Below, in pieces: positions 17,748-25,411 of a stretch of DNA of 64,000 nt. The notes beneath the pieces were generated by a model, which saw only the letters and a list, made by a program, of their open reading frames with translations, made no database searches and was not told the DNA's origin. The number at the start of each line of letters is the position of its first letter. The first letter of the stretch is position 1. Position numbers and translations under genes: made by a program. The stretch is from NCBI GenBank assembly GCA_964473365.1, contig CAYYOV010000004.1:61629-125628 (forward strand), written 5' to 3'. The stretch comes from 2-02-FULL-55-14 sp964473365. GTDB taxonomy: Bacteria; Bacteroidota; Ignavibacteria; UBA10030.

Positions 17748-18032
17748 TTATGACCCGGAAGTCTTTGTCGAATCTGGGGAAGGCTTGGGCGAAGTGCCAT
17801 CGCTCTTGGCCGTCGGTGCGGATGACGAGGTCGCCTTCGATGCATTTGACTTTGCGTAATCCGTGAGATAGAACCCGGTTCCCTTGAAGATCATTCCCGC
17901 GCCACCTGCCATGAGCCGCTGGAGGGATGGCTTATGACACTGAGGGCAGTCCTTCAAAGCTTCATCCTTCATGGACTGAAACTCTTCGAAGACGTGGCCG
18001 CATTCACTGCAACGGTAGTCGTACGTGGGCAT
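17748..18032 (-). CDS. FmdB-family zinc-ribbon protein
   Basis: The 94-residue protein begins MPTYDYRCSECGHVFEEFQSM, followed by DCPQCHKPSLQRLMAGGAGMIFKGTGFYLTDY. The two CxxC pairs form the zinc ribbon of the FmdB/CxxC_CXXC_SSSS family. The last ~30 residues are a Ser/Thr/Lys-rich disordered tail. The founding member was proposed to regulate an amide-degradation operon, but the general function is unsettled; the fold suggests nucleic-acid or protein binding. It stands alone between two terminators and so is probably its own transcription unit. Confidence 0.9.
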   Translation of the reverse strand: MPTYDYRCSECGHVFEEFQSMKDEALKDCPQCHKPSLQRLMAGGAGMIFKGTGFYLTDYAKSNASKATSSSAPTAKSDGTSPKPSPDSTKTSGS

Positions 18033-18157
18033 GATGTCCGCCGGATCCGAATAGCAACATGCATAACAAGGGAGTCCGCTGAGCGTTTCAGGCAGGACTT
18101 CTCAAATCTACGAAAAATGGACCACTCGTTCCATGTGGAGGAACGGGCCAGAGCAAA

Positions 18158-18184
18158 GGCGCGGGAGCTACATCCGCCCGCGCC
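18158..18184 (-). terminator. Probable terminator of pckA
   Basis: GGCGCGGG (18158-18165) and CCCGCGCC (18177-18184) form an 8-bp GC stem with an 11-base loop. On the minus strand it is followed by TTTGCTCT. It lies 71 bases beyond the pckA stop. Confidence 0.6.
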
Positions 18185-18254
18185 TCGATTGGCTACTACG
18201 CTGCTCTCTGTGACTGGGTGTTGCCCTGCCGACCCTGCGTGATATTCTCGTCAC

Positions 18255-19895
18255 TCACACCTTTGGCCCTGCGGCGATCACGTCCGCCGGCGCCCCGTGA
18301 GCATATTTCTTGAAGTTCTCCACGAATCGCGCGGCCAGTTGCCGATACTTCTCCGCGTGCTGCTTTGGGTCGGGCCATGCATCGGCCGGATTCAGGATGT
18401 TCGCGGGCACCCCGTCGCATGACAGCGGCACGTCGAACCCGAATACGTCGTCTTTTCGGTATTTCACCTTCAACAACGAACCGTCAAGCGCCGCATTCAG
18501 CAACGCCCTCGTGTGACCAATGCTGATCCGCTTGCCGATCCCAAACGCTCCGCCGATCCAACCCGTGTTGACCAGCCAGCAATTGACCTTATGGCGTTCG
18601 ATCTTCTTCCGTAAGAGCTCCGCGTAGTAGTGCGGCGGATGGACCATGAACGGAGCCCCGAAACACGTGCTGAACGTGATCTCCGGTTCTTTTCCGAGAC
18701 CGATCTCGGTTCCGGCGATCTTCGACGTGTAGCCCGAAATGAACTGATACATCGCCTGCTCCGGCGTCAACCGGGCGATCGGGGGAAGGACGCCCGAAGC
18801 ATCGCAGGTCAGGAAGATGATGTTCTTCGGATGTCCGGCCTTCATCTCCGGGACGGCGTTGTCGATGAAATGCAGGGGGTACGACGCCCGCGTGTTCTCG
18901 GTCAGGCTGTCATCGTCCAGGTCCACCATGCGTGTCACGACGTCGTGCGGCACGTTCTCGAGGATCGTACCGAACCGGCGTGTGGTGGCGTAGATCTGCG
19001 GCTCGGCCGAGGCCGAAAGCCGGATGACCTTCGCATAACAGCCCCCCTCGTAGTTGAACACTCCCTCATCGTTCCAGCCGTGCTCGTCGTCGCCAATGAG
19101 GCCGCGCTTCGGGTCGGCAGAGAGCGTTGTCTTTCCCGTCCCCGACAATCCGAAGAAGACCGCCACGTCCCCCTTTGTGCCGACATTGGCGGAGCAATGC
19201 ATCGACATGACTCCCTTGAGGGGAAGGAGGTAGTTCAGGACCGTGAAGATCGATTTCTTGATCTCCCCCGCATACCCCGTATTGCCGATGATGCACAATC
19301 GCTGGTCGAAGTTGAGCGCGATGAACGTGTTGGTCGAGGTGCCGTCGATGGTGGGGATCCCCTTGAAGCCGGGAAGGGCGAGGATCGTGAATTCCGGTAC
19401 GTGACGCCGGCATTCGTCTGCCGTTCGAGGCATGATGAACATATTTCGTGCGAACATCGAATGCCACGCCGATTCGGTGATGATACGGACAGGCAGGCGG
19501 TACTCAGCATCAGCGCCCGCGAAGCAATCCTGCACGAACACATCGCGACCCTGCAGATAGCCCTGCATGCGGTTGACGAGGTCGTTGAATTTTTCCGGGC
19601 TGAATGGGCGATTGTATTCGCCCCACCAAATGTGCTCGTCGGTCGTCGGTTCCTTGACGACGAACTTGTCAGACGCGGCACGGGCTGTGTGCTTGCCGGT
19701 GTTGACGACGAACGGTCCGCCATGTACGATCCGTCCTTCGCGCCGGAAGGTCGCCTCTTCGTACAACGCTTCCGTGGTCAGGTTCCAGTATGCCATCCGT
19801 AGGTTGGACAGGCCGATCTGGTCCAGGCCGAAATCGCTTTTGACCGCTCCTGCTTCGGCTTGGGCGGGGGTGGTGATATTCAGGAGATTGTTCAT
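18255..19895 (-). CDS. pckA: Phosphoenolpyruvate carboxykinase (ATP)
   Basis: The 546-residue enzyme interconverts oxaloacetate plus ATP with PEP, CO2 and ADP, the entry to gluconeogenesis. The ATP-type signature is clear: the P-loop GLSGTGKTTL (residues 249-258), GDDEHGW (268-274) with the metal ligand, the substrate-loop region IGNTGYAGEIKKSIFTVLNYLLPLKGVMSMHCSANVG, and ENTRASYPLHFIDNAVP. Length is normal for the family. The PEP produced feeds DAHP synthase and KdsA encoded nearby, although no shared operon exists. The 162-bp upstream gap contains the dispersed repeat described separately. Confidence 0.96.
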   Translation of the reverse strand: MNNLLNITTPAQAEAGAVKSDFGLDQIGLSNLRMAYWNLTTEALYEEATFRREGRIVHGGPFVVNTGKHTARAASDKFVVKEPTTDEHIWWGEYNRPFSPEKFNDLVNRMQGYLQGRDVFVQDCFAGADAEYRLPVRIITESAWHSMFARNMFIMPRTADECRRHVPEFTILALPGFKGIPTIDGTSTNTFIALNFDQRLCIIGNTGYAGEIKKSIFTVLNYLLPLKGVMSMHCSANVGTKGDVAVFFGLSGTGKTTLSADPKRGLIGDDEHGWNDEGVFNYEGGCYAKVIRLSASAEPQIYATTRRFGTILENVPHDVVTRMVDLDDDSLTENTRASYPLHFIDNAVPEMKAGHPKNIIFLTCDASGVLPPIARLTPEQAMYQFISGYTSKIAGTEIGLGKEPEITFSTCFGAPFMVHPPHYYAELLRKKIERHKVNCWLVNTGWIGGAFGIGKRISIGHTRALLNAALDGSLLKVKYRKDDVFGFDVPLSCDGVPANILNPADAWPDPKQHAEKYRQLAARFVENFKKYAHGAPADVIAAGPKV

Positions 19896-19924
19896 TGTTG
19901 AAGTCTCATGTTAGAAGCGTATCT

Positions 19925-20041
19925 CGCAAGGACGCAAAGGCGCAATGTCCGCAAAGATAGAAGATGACTGGTTTCGTGGGTCGTGTCCAGACGGACACCT
20001 CTATCTGTCCTGTTCGCGTTCTTTGCGCCATCGCGTCATGG
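19925..20041. repeat. Dispersed inverted repeat element, copy A (intergenic)
   Basis: The left part holds four tandem CGCAAnG-type units (starting near 19925, 19933, 19941 and 19950). The right part holds the opposite orientation, CGCGTTCTTTGCG (20015-20027) and GCGTCATGG (20033-20041). The same right-hand words in the same order, CGCGTTCTTGGCG and GCGTCATAGG, occur at 51036-51066 in copy B. The element fills the gap between the pckA start and the aminotransferase stop. Confidence 0.5.
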
Positions 20042-20057
20042 CGTGAAATATTTCATC

Positions 20058-21275
20058 TTAGAGCCAGTCGCGCACGAGCTTGCGTTCGCCGATATAGATC
20101 TCGTTCGGGGAATTCGGGTCGAGGGCCCACTTGATTCGCTCGATCCCCACTTTCACGTCTTTGATGGTCGTGGCGTACGATATGCGCAAATGACCTTCCA
20201 TCCCGAACTCGCGTCCGGGGACGGTGACCACAAGCGCCTTTTGCAGTAAGAATTTCGACAGGGCCACGGAGTCCTTGTTGTAAGCGGTGAAGTCTGGAAG
20301 GCTGTAGTACGTTCCGTCCGGAGGGATCAGCTTCACGCCGGAAAATGCCCGGAGTTCCTGGATAAGTACATTCCGGTTGTTCTCCAGCGTCAGGCGGAGG
20401 GTTTCGATGGCGCTCTGGAGGCCCGTCAACGCTCCCTCGGCCGCCGCTTGCAGCAGAACCGATGTGCACGAAGAGGTTTGCGCCTGCACGTTCGCCATCA
20501 CCGCCACGATCGACTTCGGGGCGACGGCCCAACCGATCCGGAACCCGGTCATCCCGTACAGCTTCGAGATGCCGTTGATGGTGATAATGCGTGTCGAATT
20601 GATGTCCTTCGTCGAATATGCCAGCGCGTTCGGCGTCCGCTTCCCCCCAAAGACGAGCTTGTGATAGATGTCGTCCATGATGAGGTAGATGTTCTTCCGC
20701 TCACACAGGTCGACAAGATCTGCCACGAGCTTCTCGGGATAGATCGCCCCAGATGGGTTGTTCGGGCTGTTGACGATGATCGCCTTGGTGTTCGAGCTGA
20801 TCGCAGGCTCGATATCCTTCATTGTCGGCACGAATCCGCCGTCTTCGGGCGTCACGATCACCGGGATCCCGTAGACCATGCGGATCATCTCGGGGTAGCT
20901 TACCCAGTACGGGGCGAGGACGACCACCTCGTCCTGCGGGTTGACGAGCGTATACAAGAGGTTGAAGAGCGCCTGCTTTGCGCCCTGTGAGACGATCACG
21001 TTCTCGGCCCCGACCACGCGGTCGTAGTTCTCTTCCGTGTACCGGATGATCGCTTTCCGGAGTGACGTGATTCCTTCGGTCGGGGTGTATTTGATGTCGC
21101 CGGTACTGAGCTTGGAGGCGGCCCCGAGGATAGCGTTGATGGGGGCTTTGTTCTTCGGCTCACCTGCGCCAAGGTGAATGACGGCCTCGCCCTTGTCGCG
21201 CAATCGCTGGGCTTCCTCATTCAGCTTCAGCGTGGGCGATTCGGCGATGGAGGCGGCGAGTTTCGAGACACTCAT
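20058..21275 (-). CDS. Class I PLP-dependent aminotransferase (aspartate/aromatic type)
   Basis: The 405-residue protein starts at the ATG at 21275, six bases after AAGGAG; the frame is open further upstream without a ribosome site. Fold-type I features are present: IHLGAGEPKNKAPINAI with the substrate-arm arginine region, YTPTEGITSLRKAI, NVIVSQGAKQALFNLLYTL, PYWVSYPEM, IIVNSPNNPSGAIY, MDDIYHKLVFGG, and the PLP lysine in TINGISKLYGMTGFRIGW. The C-terminus contributes the carboxylate-binding arginine in LRISYATT. It belongs to the Ib subgroup with its neighbour. Aspartate, aromatic or other transamination cannot be separated by eye. Confidence 0.9.
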   Translation of the reverse strand: MSVSKLAASIAESPTLKLNEEAQRLRDKGEAVIHLGAGEPKNKAPINAILGAASKLSTGDIKYTPTEGITSLRKAIIRYTEENYDRVVGAENVIVSQGAKQALFNLLYTLVNPQDEVVVLAPYWVSYPEMIRMVYGIPVIVTPEDGGFVPTMKDIEPAISSNTKAIIVNSPNNPSGAIYPEKLVADLVDLCERKNIYLIMDDIYHKLVFGGKRTPNALAYSTKDINSTRIITINGISKLYGMTGFRIGWAVAPKSIVAVMANVQAQTSSCTSVLLQAAAEGALTGLQSAIETLRLTLENNRNVLIQELRAFSGVKLIPPDGTYYSLPDFTAYNKDSVALSKFLLQKALVVTVPGREFGMEGHLRISYATTIKDVKVGIERIKWALDPNSPNEIYIGERKLVRDWL

Positions 21276-21585
21276 CGGGAACTCCTTGGATGTCAGGACG
21301 ACAGATGCCGCGTGAGATCGCAGCAAGCCTTCGGAAGCAAAGGGTGTACCCCGGCGGAGATCTTGTTCCTGCAACAAATTGGTCCAAATCCCGAGAGAAC
21401 CGCCGTTGAAGAGCGAGGAAGGCTGGGAAGCGGGAAGGAAGTTTCTTAGGGGCGGGAAATCACCATGACGGCCGACGGCGGCCGGGAACTGTCAATCTTC
21501 TCAGAACTGGGACGGCCGGTGATCCCTGAACGAATCGGACACCGGCCGCCGAACATCGTGTGTCGCCGCGAACGGCGACCTCGGT
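21276..21585. other. 310-bp gap between the two aminotransferase genes
   Basis: No coding potential is convincing here. The part next to the upstream aminotransferase stop is rich in GGCCGG inverted repeats, including CGGCCGGTG (21513-21521) paired with CACCGGCCG (21540-21548) and a small hairpin TCGCCG-CGAA-CGGCGA (21563-21578). These could end transcription of the 22.8-kb aminotransferase gene, though neither has a T-run. The rest should hold the promoter of the second aminotransferase gene, but no clear -35/-10 pair was found. Confidence 0.5.
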
Positions 21586-22803
21586 CTACTTCTTCTTGGG
21601 TTTAGTCTTCGACAGTTCGCCAAACCCATTCTGAAGGCGACGCGCGGCCTTTTGCAGGTCGTCCATCGAGCAGGCGTATGAAAGCCGGATCCAGTCCGGT
21701 GCGCCGAACCCGGTCCCCGGCACCATGGCAACGTTATGCTCGTTGAGGAAATAGTCGCAGAGTGCGTCGGAGGTTTTGATCGGATCCCCGTTGACGCGCG
21801 CCGACAGGAACCATTTGACGTTCACGAAGAGGGTGAATGATCCCCGCGGATAGATGTAGGAGAGATGTGCAATCTTGTCGAGCTCCGTGATGAGGAACTT
21901 GCGACGTCGGTCGAACTCTGCAACCATCGCACGCACCTCTGCGTTCAGGTCGAGGGTCAGCGCTGCGAGGGCGGCCTTCTGGGAAATGGACGAGGCGTTC
22001 GATGTCGTCTGGCTCTGGATCTTCTCGGCCGCCTGGATGATGTCCTTCCGGGCGGCCATGTAGCCGATCCGCCAGCCGGTCATGGAGAAGACCTTCGAGT
22101 GGCCGTTGATGGTGATGACCTGGTCGCGGACCTCGTCGAGCGATCCGATGCTGAAATGTTCGAGCCCGTCGTAGATGACCTTCTCGTAGATCTCGTCCGA
22201 GAGGACGAAGATGCCGGCCTTCTTGATAACGACGGCGAGCGCTTCGATCTCTGCCTGCGTATAGACGGCCCCCGTCGGGTTCGAGGGAGAGCAGAGGATG
22301 AAGACCTTCGTCCGCTTCGTGATAGCCTTCTTGAGCTGTGCAGGCGTGATCTTGAACTGATTGGCGGGGGACGTGGGGACGATGACCGGAACGGCATCGA
22401 CCAGCTTTGCCATCTCAGGGTAGCTCACCCAGTACGGCGCGGGGATGATCACTTCGTCGCCGCGGTCGCAGACGGCGAGCAAAGCGTTATAAATGGAGTG
22501 CTTCGCTCCGCTCGAGACAAGGACCTGGGACGCGTCCGCCGGGATGTGGTTATCGTATTTCAGCTTGGCCGCGATCGCCTGGCGGAGCTCGACAATACCC
22601 TGATTCGCCGTGTACTTCGTGAAATTCTGCTCGATCGCCTTGATACCGGCCTCTTTGATGGGAGCCGGGGTTGGAAAGTCTGGCTCTCCAGCCGTCAAAC
22701 TAACGACGTCGATGCCGTTCGCCTTCATTCGGCCGGCTTTGGCCGCAAGCGCCATGGTCTGGGATTCGGAAAGGCGCGAGATCTTCTTCGAGAGTGAAAG
22801 CAT
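21586..22803 (-). CDS. aspB: Aspartate aminotransferase family protein (class Ib)
   Basis: The 405-residue PLP enzyme starts MLSLSKKISRLSESQTMALAAKAGRMKANG, the usual N-terminus of bacterial Ib aspartate aminotransferases. Blocks include VVSLTAGEPDFPTPAPIKEAG, YTANQGIVELRQAI, VLVSSGAKHSIYNALLA, PYWVSYPEM, LCSPSNPTGAVYT, LSDEIYEKVIYDG and the lysine motif TINGHSKVFSMTGWRIGYM. GSFTLFVNV and IRLSYACSMDDL complete the active site. The C-terminal KTKPKKK is a short basic tail. It is a paralogue of the adjacent aminotransferase, from the same subgroup but clearly diverged. It would make aspartate (feeding the nearby NAD pathway) or act on prephenate or aromatic keto acids. Confidence 0.9.
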   Translation of the reverse strand: MLSLSKKISRLSESQTMALAAKAGRMKANGIDVVSLTAGEPDFPTPAPIKEAGIKAIEQNFTKYTANQGIVELRQAIAAKLKYDNHIPADASQVLVSSGAKHSIYNALLAVCDRGDEVIIPAPYWVSYPEMAKLVDAVPVIVPTSPANQFKITPAQLKKAITKRTKVFILCSPSNPTGAVYTQAEIEALAVVIKKAGIFVLSDEIYEKVIYDGLEHFSIGSLDEVRDQVITINGHSKVFSMTGWRIGYMAARKDIIQAAEKIQSQTTSNASSISQKAALAALTLDLNAEVRAMVAEFDRRRKFLITELDKIAHLSYIYPRGSFTLFVNVKWFLSARVNGDPIKTSDALCDYFLNEHNVAMVPGTGFGAPDWIRLSYACSMDDLQKAARRLQNGFGELSKTKPKKK

Positions 22804-22866
22804 GATCGGTGTCCGAAAGGGGACTGTGGGTTCCGTGTCAGTGGATCAGAACGGTGTCGAAACTGA

Positions 22867-23376
22867 TCAGGCGCGTGCCTTCCCAGATCGGCGGTTGCCT
22901 GCCGCCAGTTTCTTCTTCAGAGCACGTTGGACTGCCGGGGGGACAAAATCCCGAACGTTCCCCTTGAGCCTGGCGACCTCGCGGACGATGCTCGAACTGA
23001 GGTACGTGTACTTTTCGTTCGGCATAAGGAAGACCGTTTCGACCTTTTCATTGAGGCGTCGGTTGGCCAGGGCCATCTGGAACTCGTACTCGAAGTCCGA
23101 GATGACGCGGAGGCCGCGGACGATCGCGGTGGCCTTCTTCCGGCGGGCGTAGTTGACGAGCAGGCCGCTGAACGAGTCGACCTCGACATTTTTGTAGCGC
23201 CGGGCGACCGCCTTCAACAGCTCTACCCGTTCTTCTTCCGTGAAGATCGGGTTCTTCGTGGTATTCCTGGCGACGCTGATGATGACGCGGTCGAACAGCT
23301 TGACGGCCCGGGCGAGAATATCCAAATGCCCGTTCGTCACAGGATCGAAAGTGCCCGGATAGATCGCGATACGCAT
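22867..23376 (-). CDS. coaD: Phosphopantetheine adenylyltransferase
   Basis: The 169-residue enzyme transfers AMP from ATP to 4'-phosphopantetheine, the penultimate step of CoA synthesis. It starts at the ATG at 23376, giving MRIAIYPGTFDPVTNGHLDIL, with the nucleotidyltransferase TxGH motif in TNGH. VDSFSGLLVNYARRKKATAIVRGLRVISDFEYEFQMALANRRL and the YTYLSSSIVREVARLKGNVRDFVPPAV segment are diagnostic of CoaD. The C-terminus is basic. It lies 63 bases upstream of aspB and 100 bases after rsmD; the rsmD-coaD pairing is a common bacterial neighbourhood. Confidence 0.96.
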   Translation of the reverse strand: MRIAIYPGTFDPVTNGHLDILARAVKLFDRVIISVARNTTKNPIFTEEERVELLKAVARRYKNVEVDSFSGLLVNYARRKKATAIVRGLRVISDFEYEFQMALANRRLNEKVETVFLMPNEKYTYLSSSIVREVARLKGNVRDFVPPAVQRALKKKLAAGNRRSGKARA

Positions 23377-23476
23377 TGGAGAGCCTTGATGAAGTACGGT
23401 GTGCGATGTGGGGATCAGTGAGGCACGCCACGTGAACCTGGAGCCAACGCTCCATTGTAGACCCGTCAAGCAGGCG

Positions 23477-24025
23477 TCAGGATCTCCGCTGGAGAATCAA
23501 TGCCACGGTCTGACCGAGTTCTTTCCGGATCACGTGGAAGAACGTCGGGTCGGGCTCGAACGGCGTGAACGTGCTGTGCTCCATCACGAACCAGCCTTCT
23601 GGCTTCAAAGCGGCTGACCGCCCGACCACGTCCGGAAGGGTCGTGATCGTGTCAAGCTTGTACGGTGGATCGCAGAACACGATGTCGTACGCTCTGACAT
23701 TCGCCTTCAGGAACCGGAAGACATCGCTGCGCACGACCTCGGACTGTGGTTCAAGGTTCAGCGCCCTGATGTTCATCCAGAGTACATCGAGCGATGTCGT
23801 GGCCTGCTCGACGAACGTCACGCTGGATGCACCGCGACTGAGAGCCTCGATGCCAAGACTCCCGCTCCCGGCGAACAGGTCGAGAACGCGGGCGTCGGTC
23901 AGGTCGACCCGGGTCGCGAGGGTATCGAAGATCACCTGCTTCGCGCGGTCGGTGGTCGGTCGAACCGACAGATCCTTCACGGTCCGAAGCGTACGGCCGC
24001 CGAGCGTGCCGGCGATGACCCTCAT
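23477..24025 (-). CDS. rsmD: 16S rRNA (guanine-966-N2) methyltransferase
   Basis: The 182-residue enzyme methylates G966 of 16S rRNA. It opens MRVIAGTLGGRTLRTVKDLSVRPTTDRAKQVIFDTLATR, with the RPTTDRxKExxF-type signature. SAM motif I is VLDLFAGSGSLGIEALSRGASSVTFVE, and the catalytic motif is IVFCDPPY. The start codon overlaps the stop of the PilM-like gene (ATGA), indicating coupled translation. Length and motif order are normal. Confidence 0.94.
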   Translation of the reverse strand: MRVIAGTLGGRTLRTVKDLSVRPTTDRAKQVIFDTLATRVDLTDARVLDLFAGSGSLGIEALSRGASSVTFVEQATTSLDVLWMNIRALNLEPQSEVVRSDVFRFLKANVRAYDIVFCDPPYKLDTITTLPDVVGRSAALKPEGWFVMEHSTFTPFEPDPTFFHVIRKELGQTVALILQRRS

Positions 24026-24942
24026 TGAGTGCGGAGCGCCAGGCCGATGGCGGCGCCGAAGCGGTAGCTGGCCTTCACCAGCGGAGCGTGGACGCTCTTG
24101 GCGACGGGGAGTTTGCGGACGGCATTCAGCGCGACGGTCTGCTTGATGCCGGTCTGCTCTCGAAGTGCCGCGATCATTTCCTTCGGCACATCGGCACCAT
24201 GCAGCATCAGCGCGGCCGGCTCTGGGATGCCCCGATCCTGCAAGTAGTTCAGATACGCCGTGACGGCCCAGCTCGGGTCGGTATCGGGCTCCATGGTATA
24301 GAGCCGGTAGTCGGTCATCCGCCCTTCATGGATGAGGCTGGCGTCGACGGCCCCCGAGCGAATTCCAAAAAGCACGATGGCGTGCTCGAGGATCTCGGGA
24401 TAGTTGATCAGAACCGTCTTCTCGACGCTGAATTGATCGACGTCGACGACCGCCACTTTCAATTTCAGTTCCTGCGCGGCTCGCTGTACGAATGTGACGA
24501 GTCCCTTCGGGAGGCCGACCATGAAGGCCTGCGAGGCACCGCCGTCCGGCGCCGGGATGATGTCTGACCCGAGCAGAAAATCCTTCGGGTCGTTCTCCGG
24601 ATAGTACTGTGCCATCTCCCACGCGAAGTGTGCCTTCAGGGCCGGGCCGGACAGGGTCGGGTCGACAGGGATGAGGTTGATGAAGAGGGGGGCCGTCGGC
24701 AGGGCGAATGAGATCTTCTCAGGCGACAGGCGATGGTTCTTCAGAAGTCCACGGAGTTCGTTGACGAACACATTGAATTGCGGATGGTCCGGCGTCAATC
24801 CGGTCGCGGCCAGGGTGAAATCGGTCGTCGTGTCACCTTCGACGAGCGAGGTGATCTGGACGGTGCGGCCGTGTTCCACCTCGGCCAATTGGATCCGGCC
24901 CTGGAGGAAGGAGACGCCGAGGATGCGCGGCTTCCGAAGCAT
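24022..24942 (-). CDS. PilM-like actin-fold protein
   Basis: The 306-residue protein resembles PilM, the cytoplasmic actin-like component of type IV pilus and secretion platforms. It begins RKPRILGVSFLQGRIQLAEVEHG, a phosphate-1-like strand pair. LRGLLKNHRLSPEKISFALPTAPLFINLIPVDPTLSGPALKAHFAWEMAQYYPENDPKDFLLGSDII fits the region between subdomains 1A and 1C, and LKVAVVDVDQFSVEKTVLI and AIVLFGIRSGAVDASLIHEG match the second phosphate loop. Other pilus genes are absent here, although a ComEA-like gene lies immediately upstream. It could be part of a DNA-uptake or pilus system encoded elsewhere. Confidence 0.7.
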   Translation of the reverse strand: MLRKPRILGVSFLQGRIQLAEVEHGRTVQITSLVEGDTTTDFTLAATGLTPDHPQFNVFVNELRGLLKNHRLSPEKISFALPTAPLFINLIPVDPTLSGPALKAHFAWEMAQYYPENDPKDFLLGSDIIPAPDGGASQAFMVGLPKGLVTFVQRAAQELKLKVAVVDVDQFSVEKTVLINYPEILEHAIVLFGIRSGAVDASLIHEGRMTDYRLYTMEPDTDPSWAVTAYLNYLQDRGIPEPAALMLHGADVPKEMIAALREQTGIKQTVALNAVRKLPVAKSVHAPLVKASYRFGAAIGLALRTQ

Positions 24943-24947
24943 GCGGG

Positions 24948-25355
24948 TCAGTCGACGGTGACGAGGGGTCGGAGTTGTTCGATGCGTTTGGCGCCGATGC
25001 CGCGGACCCGGCGAAGGTCGTCCACCGACCGGAAAGGGCCGCCATCCTCACGTTCGAGCATGATCCGCTCGGCCGTTGCGGGACCGATCCCGGGGAGAGA
25101 CATGAGCTGATCCTTCGAGGCCGTGTTCAGATTGACCGTCTTCGACGTCTCTGCGACCGCGATGGATGCAGGAACGTCGGCGCTGAGGGCCACAAAGGCA
25201 CTATCGGAGGCAGAGTAATCAAATTTCGGAGGGGATGCAAACGTCCCCTGCCAGAGGCGAACGCCAAGACCGACGACAAAGGTCCCGACCAGGATCGTGA
25301 TGGCCCGACGCTCGATGGACGTGAGCGCGAGTCGGTCTGCCAGCCCCCTCAGCAT
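24948..25355 (-). CDS. ComEA-like helix-hairpin-helix DNA-binding protein
   Basis: The 135-residue protein has one N-terminal membrane segment (AITILVGTFVVGLGVRLW, about residues 18-35), a short linker, and a C-terminal tandem helix-hairpin-helix domain: VNLNTASKDQLMSLPGIGPATAERIMLERED, then FRSVDDLRRVRGIGAKRIEQLRPL. This matches ComEA, the membrane-anchored receptor that binds incoming DNA in natural transformation. It ends five bases before the PilM-like gene. Such proteins also occur in species not known to be competent. Confidence 0.87.
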   Translation of the reverse strand: MLRGLADRLALTSIERRAITILVGTFVVGLGVRLWQGTFASPPKFDYSASDSAFVALSADVPASIAVAETSKTVNLNTASKDQLMSLPGIGPATAERIMLEREDGGPFRSVDDLRRVRGIGAKRIEQLRPLVTVD

Positions 25356-25411
25356 GGCATCCTCCGCAAATTCGAAATACGAAATTCGAAACCCGAAATG
25401 AATCGGTTCTT

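Noticed and set aside
18630..19802. 390-codon open frame antisense to pckA
   Set aside because: It is the shadow of a high-GC gene; the pckA frame has full family motifs and the antisense product is Arg/Asp-rich without domain features.
19952..19959. TATCTTTG on the minus strand upstream of pckA, an exact match to the Bacteroidota -7 element
   Set aside because: No upstream TTTG/TTG box at a suitable distance, and the word overlaps the dispersed CGCAAAG repeat.
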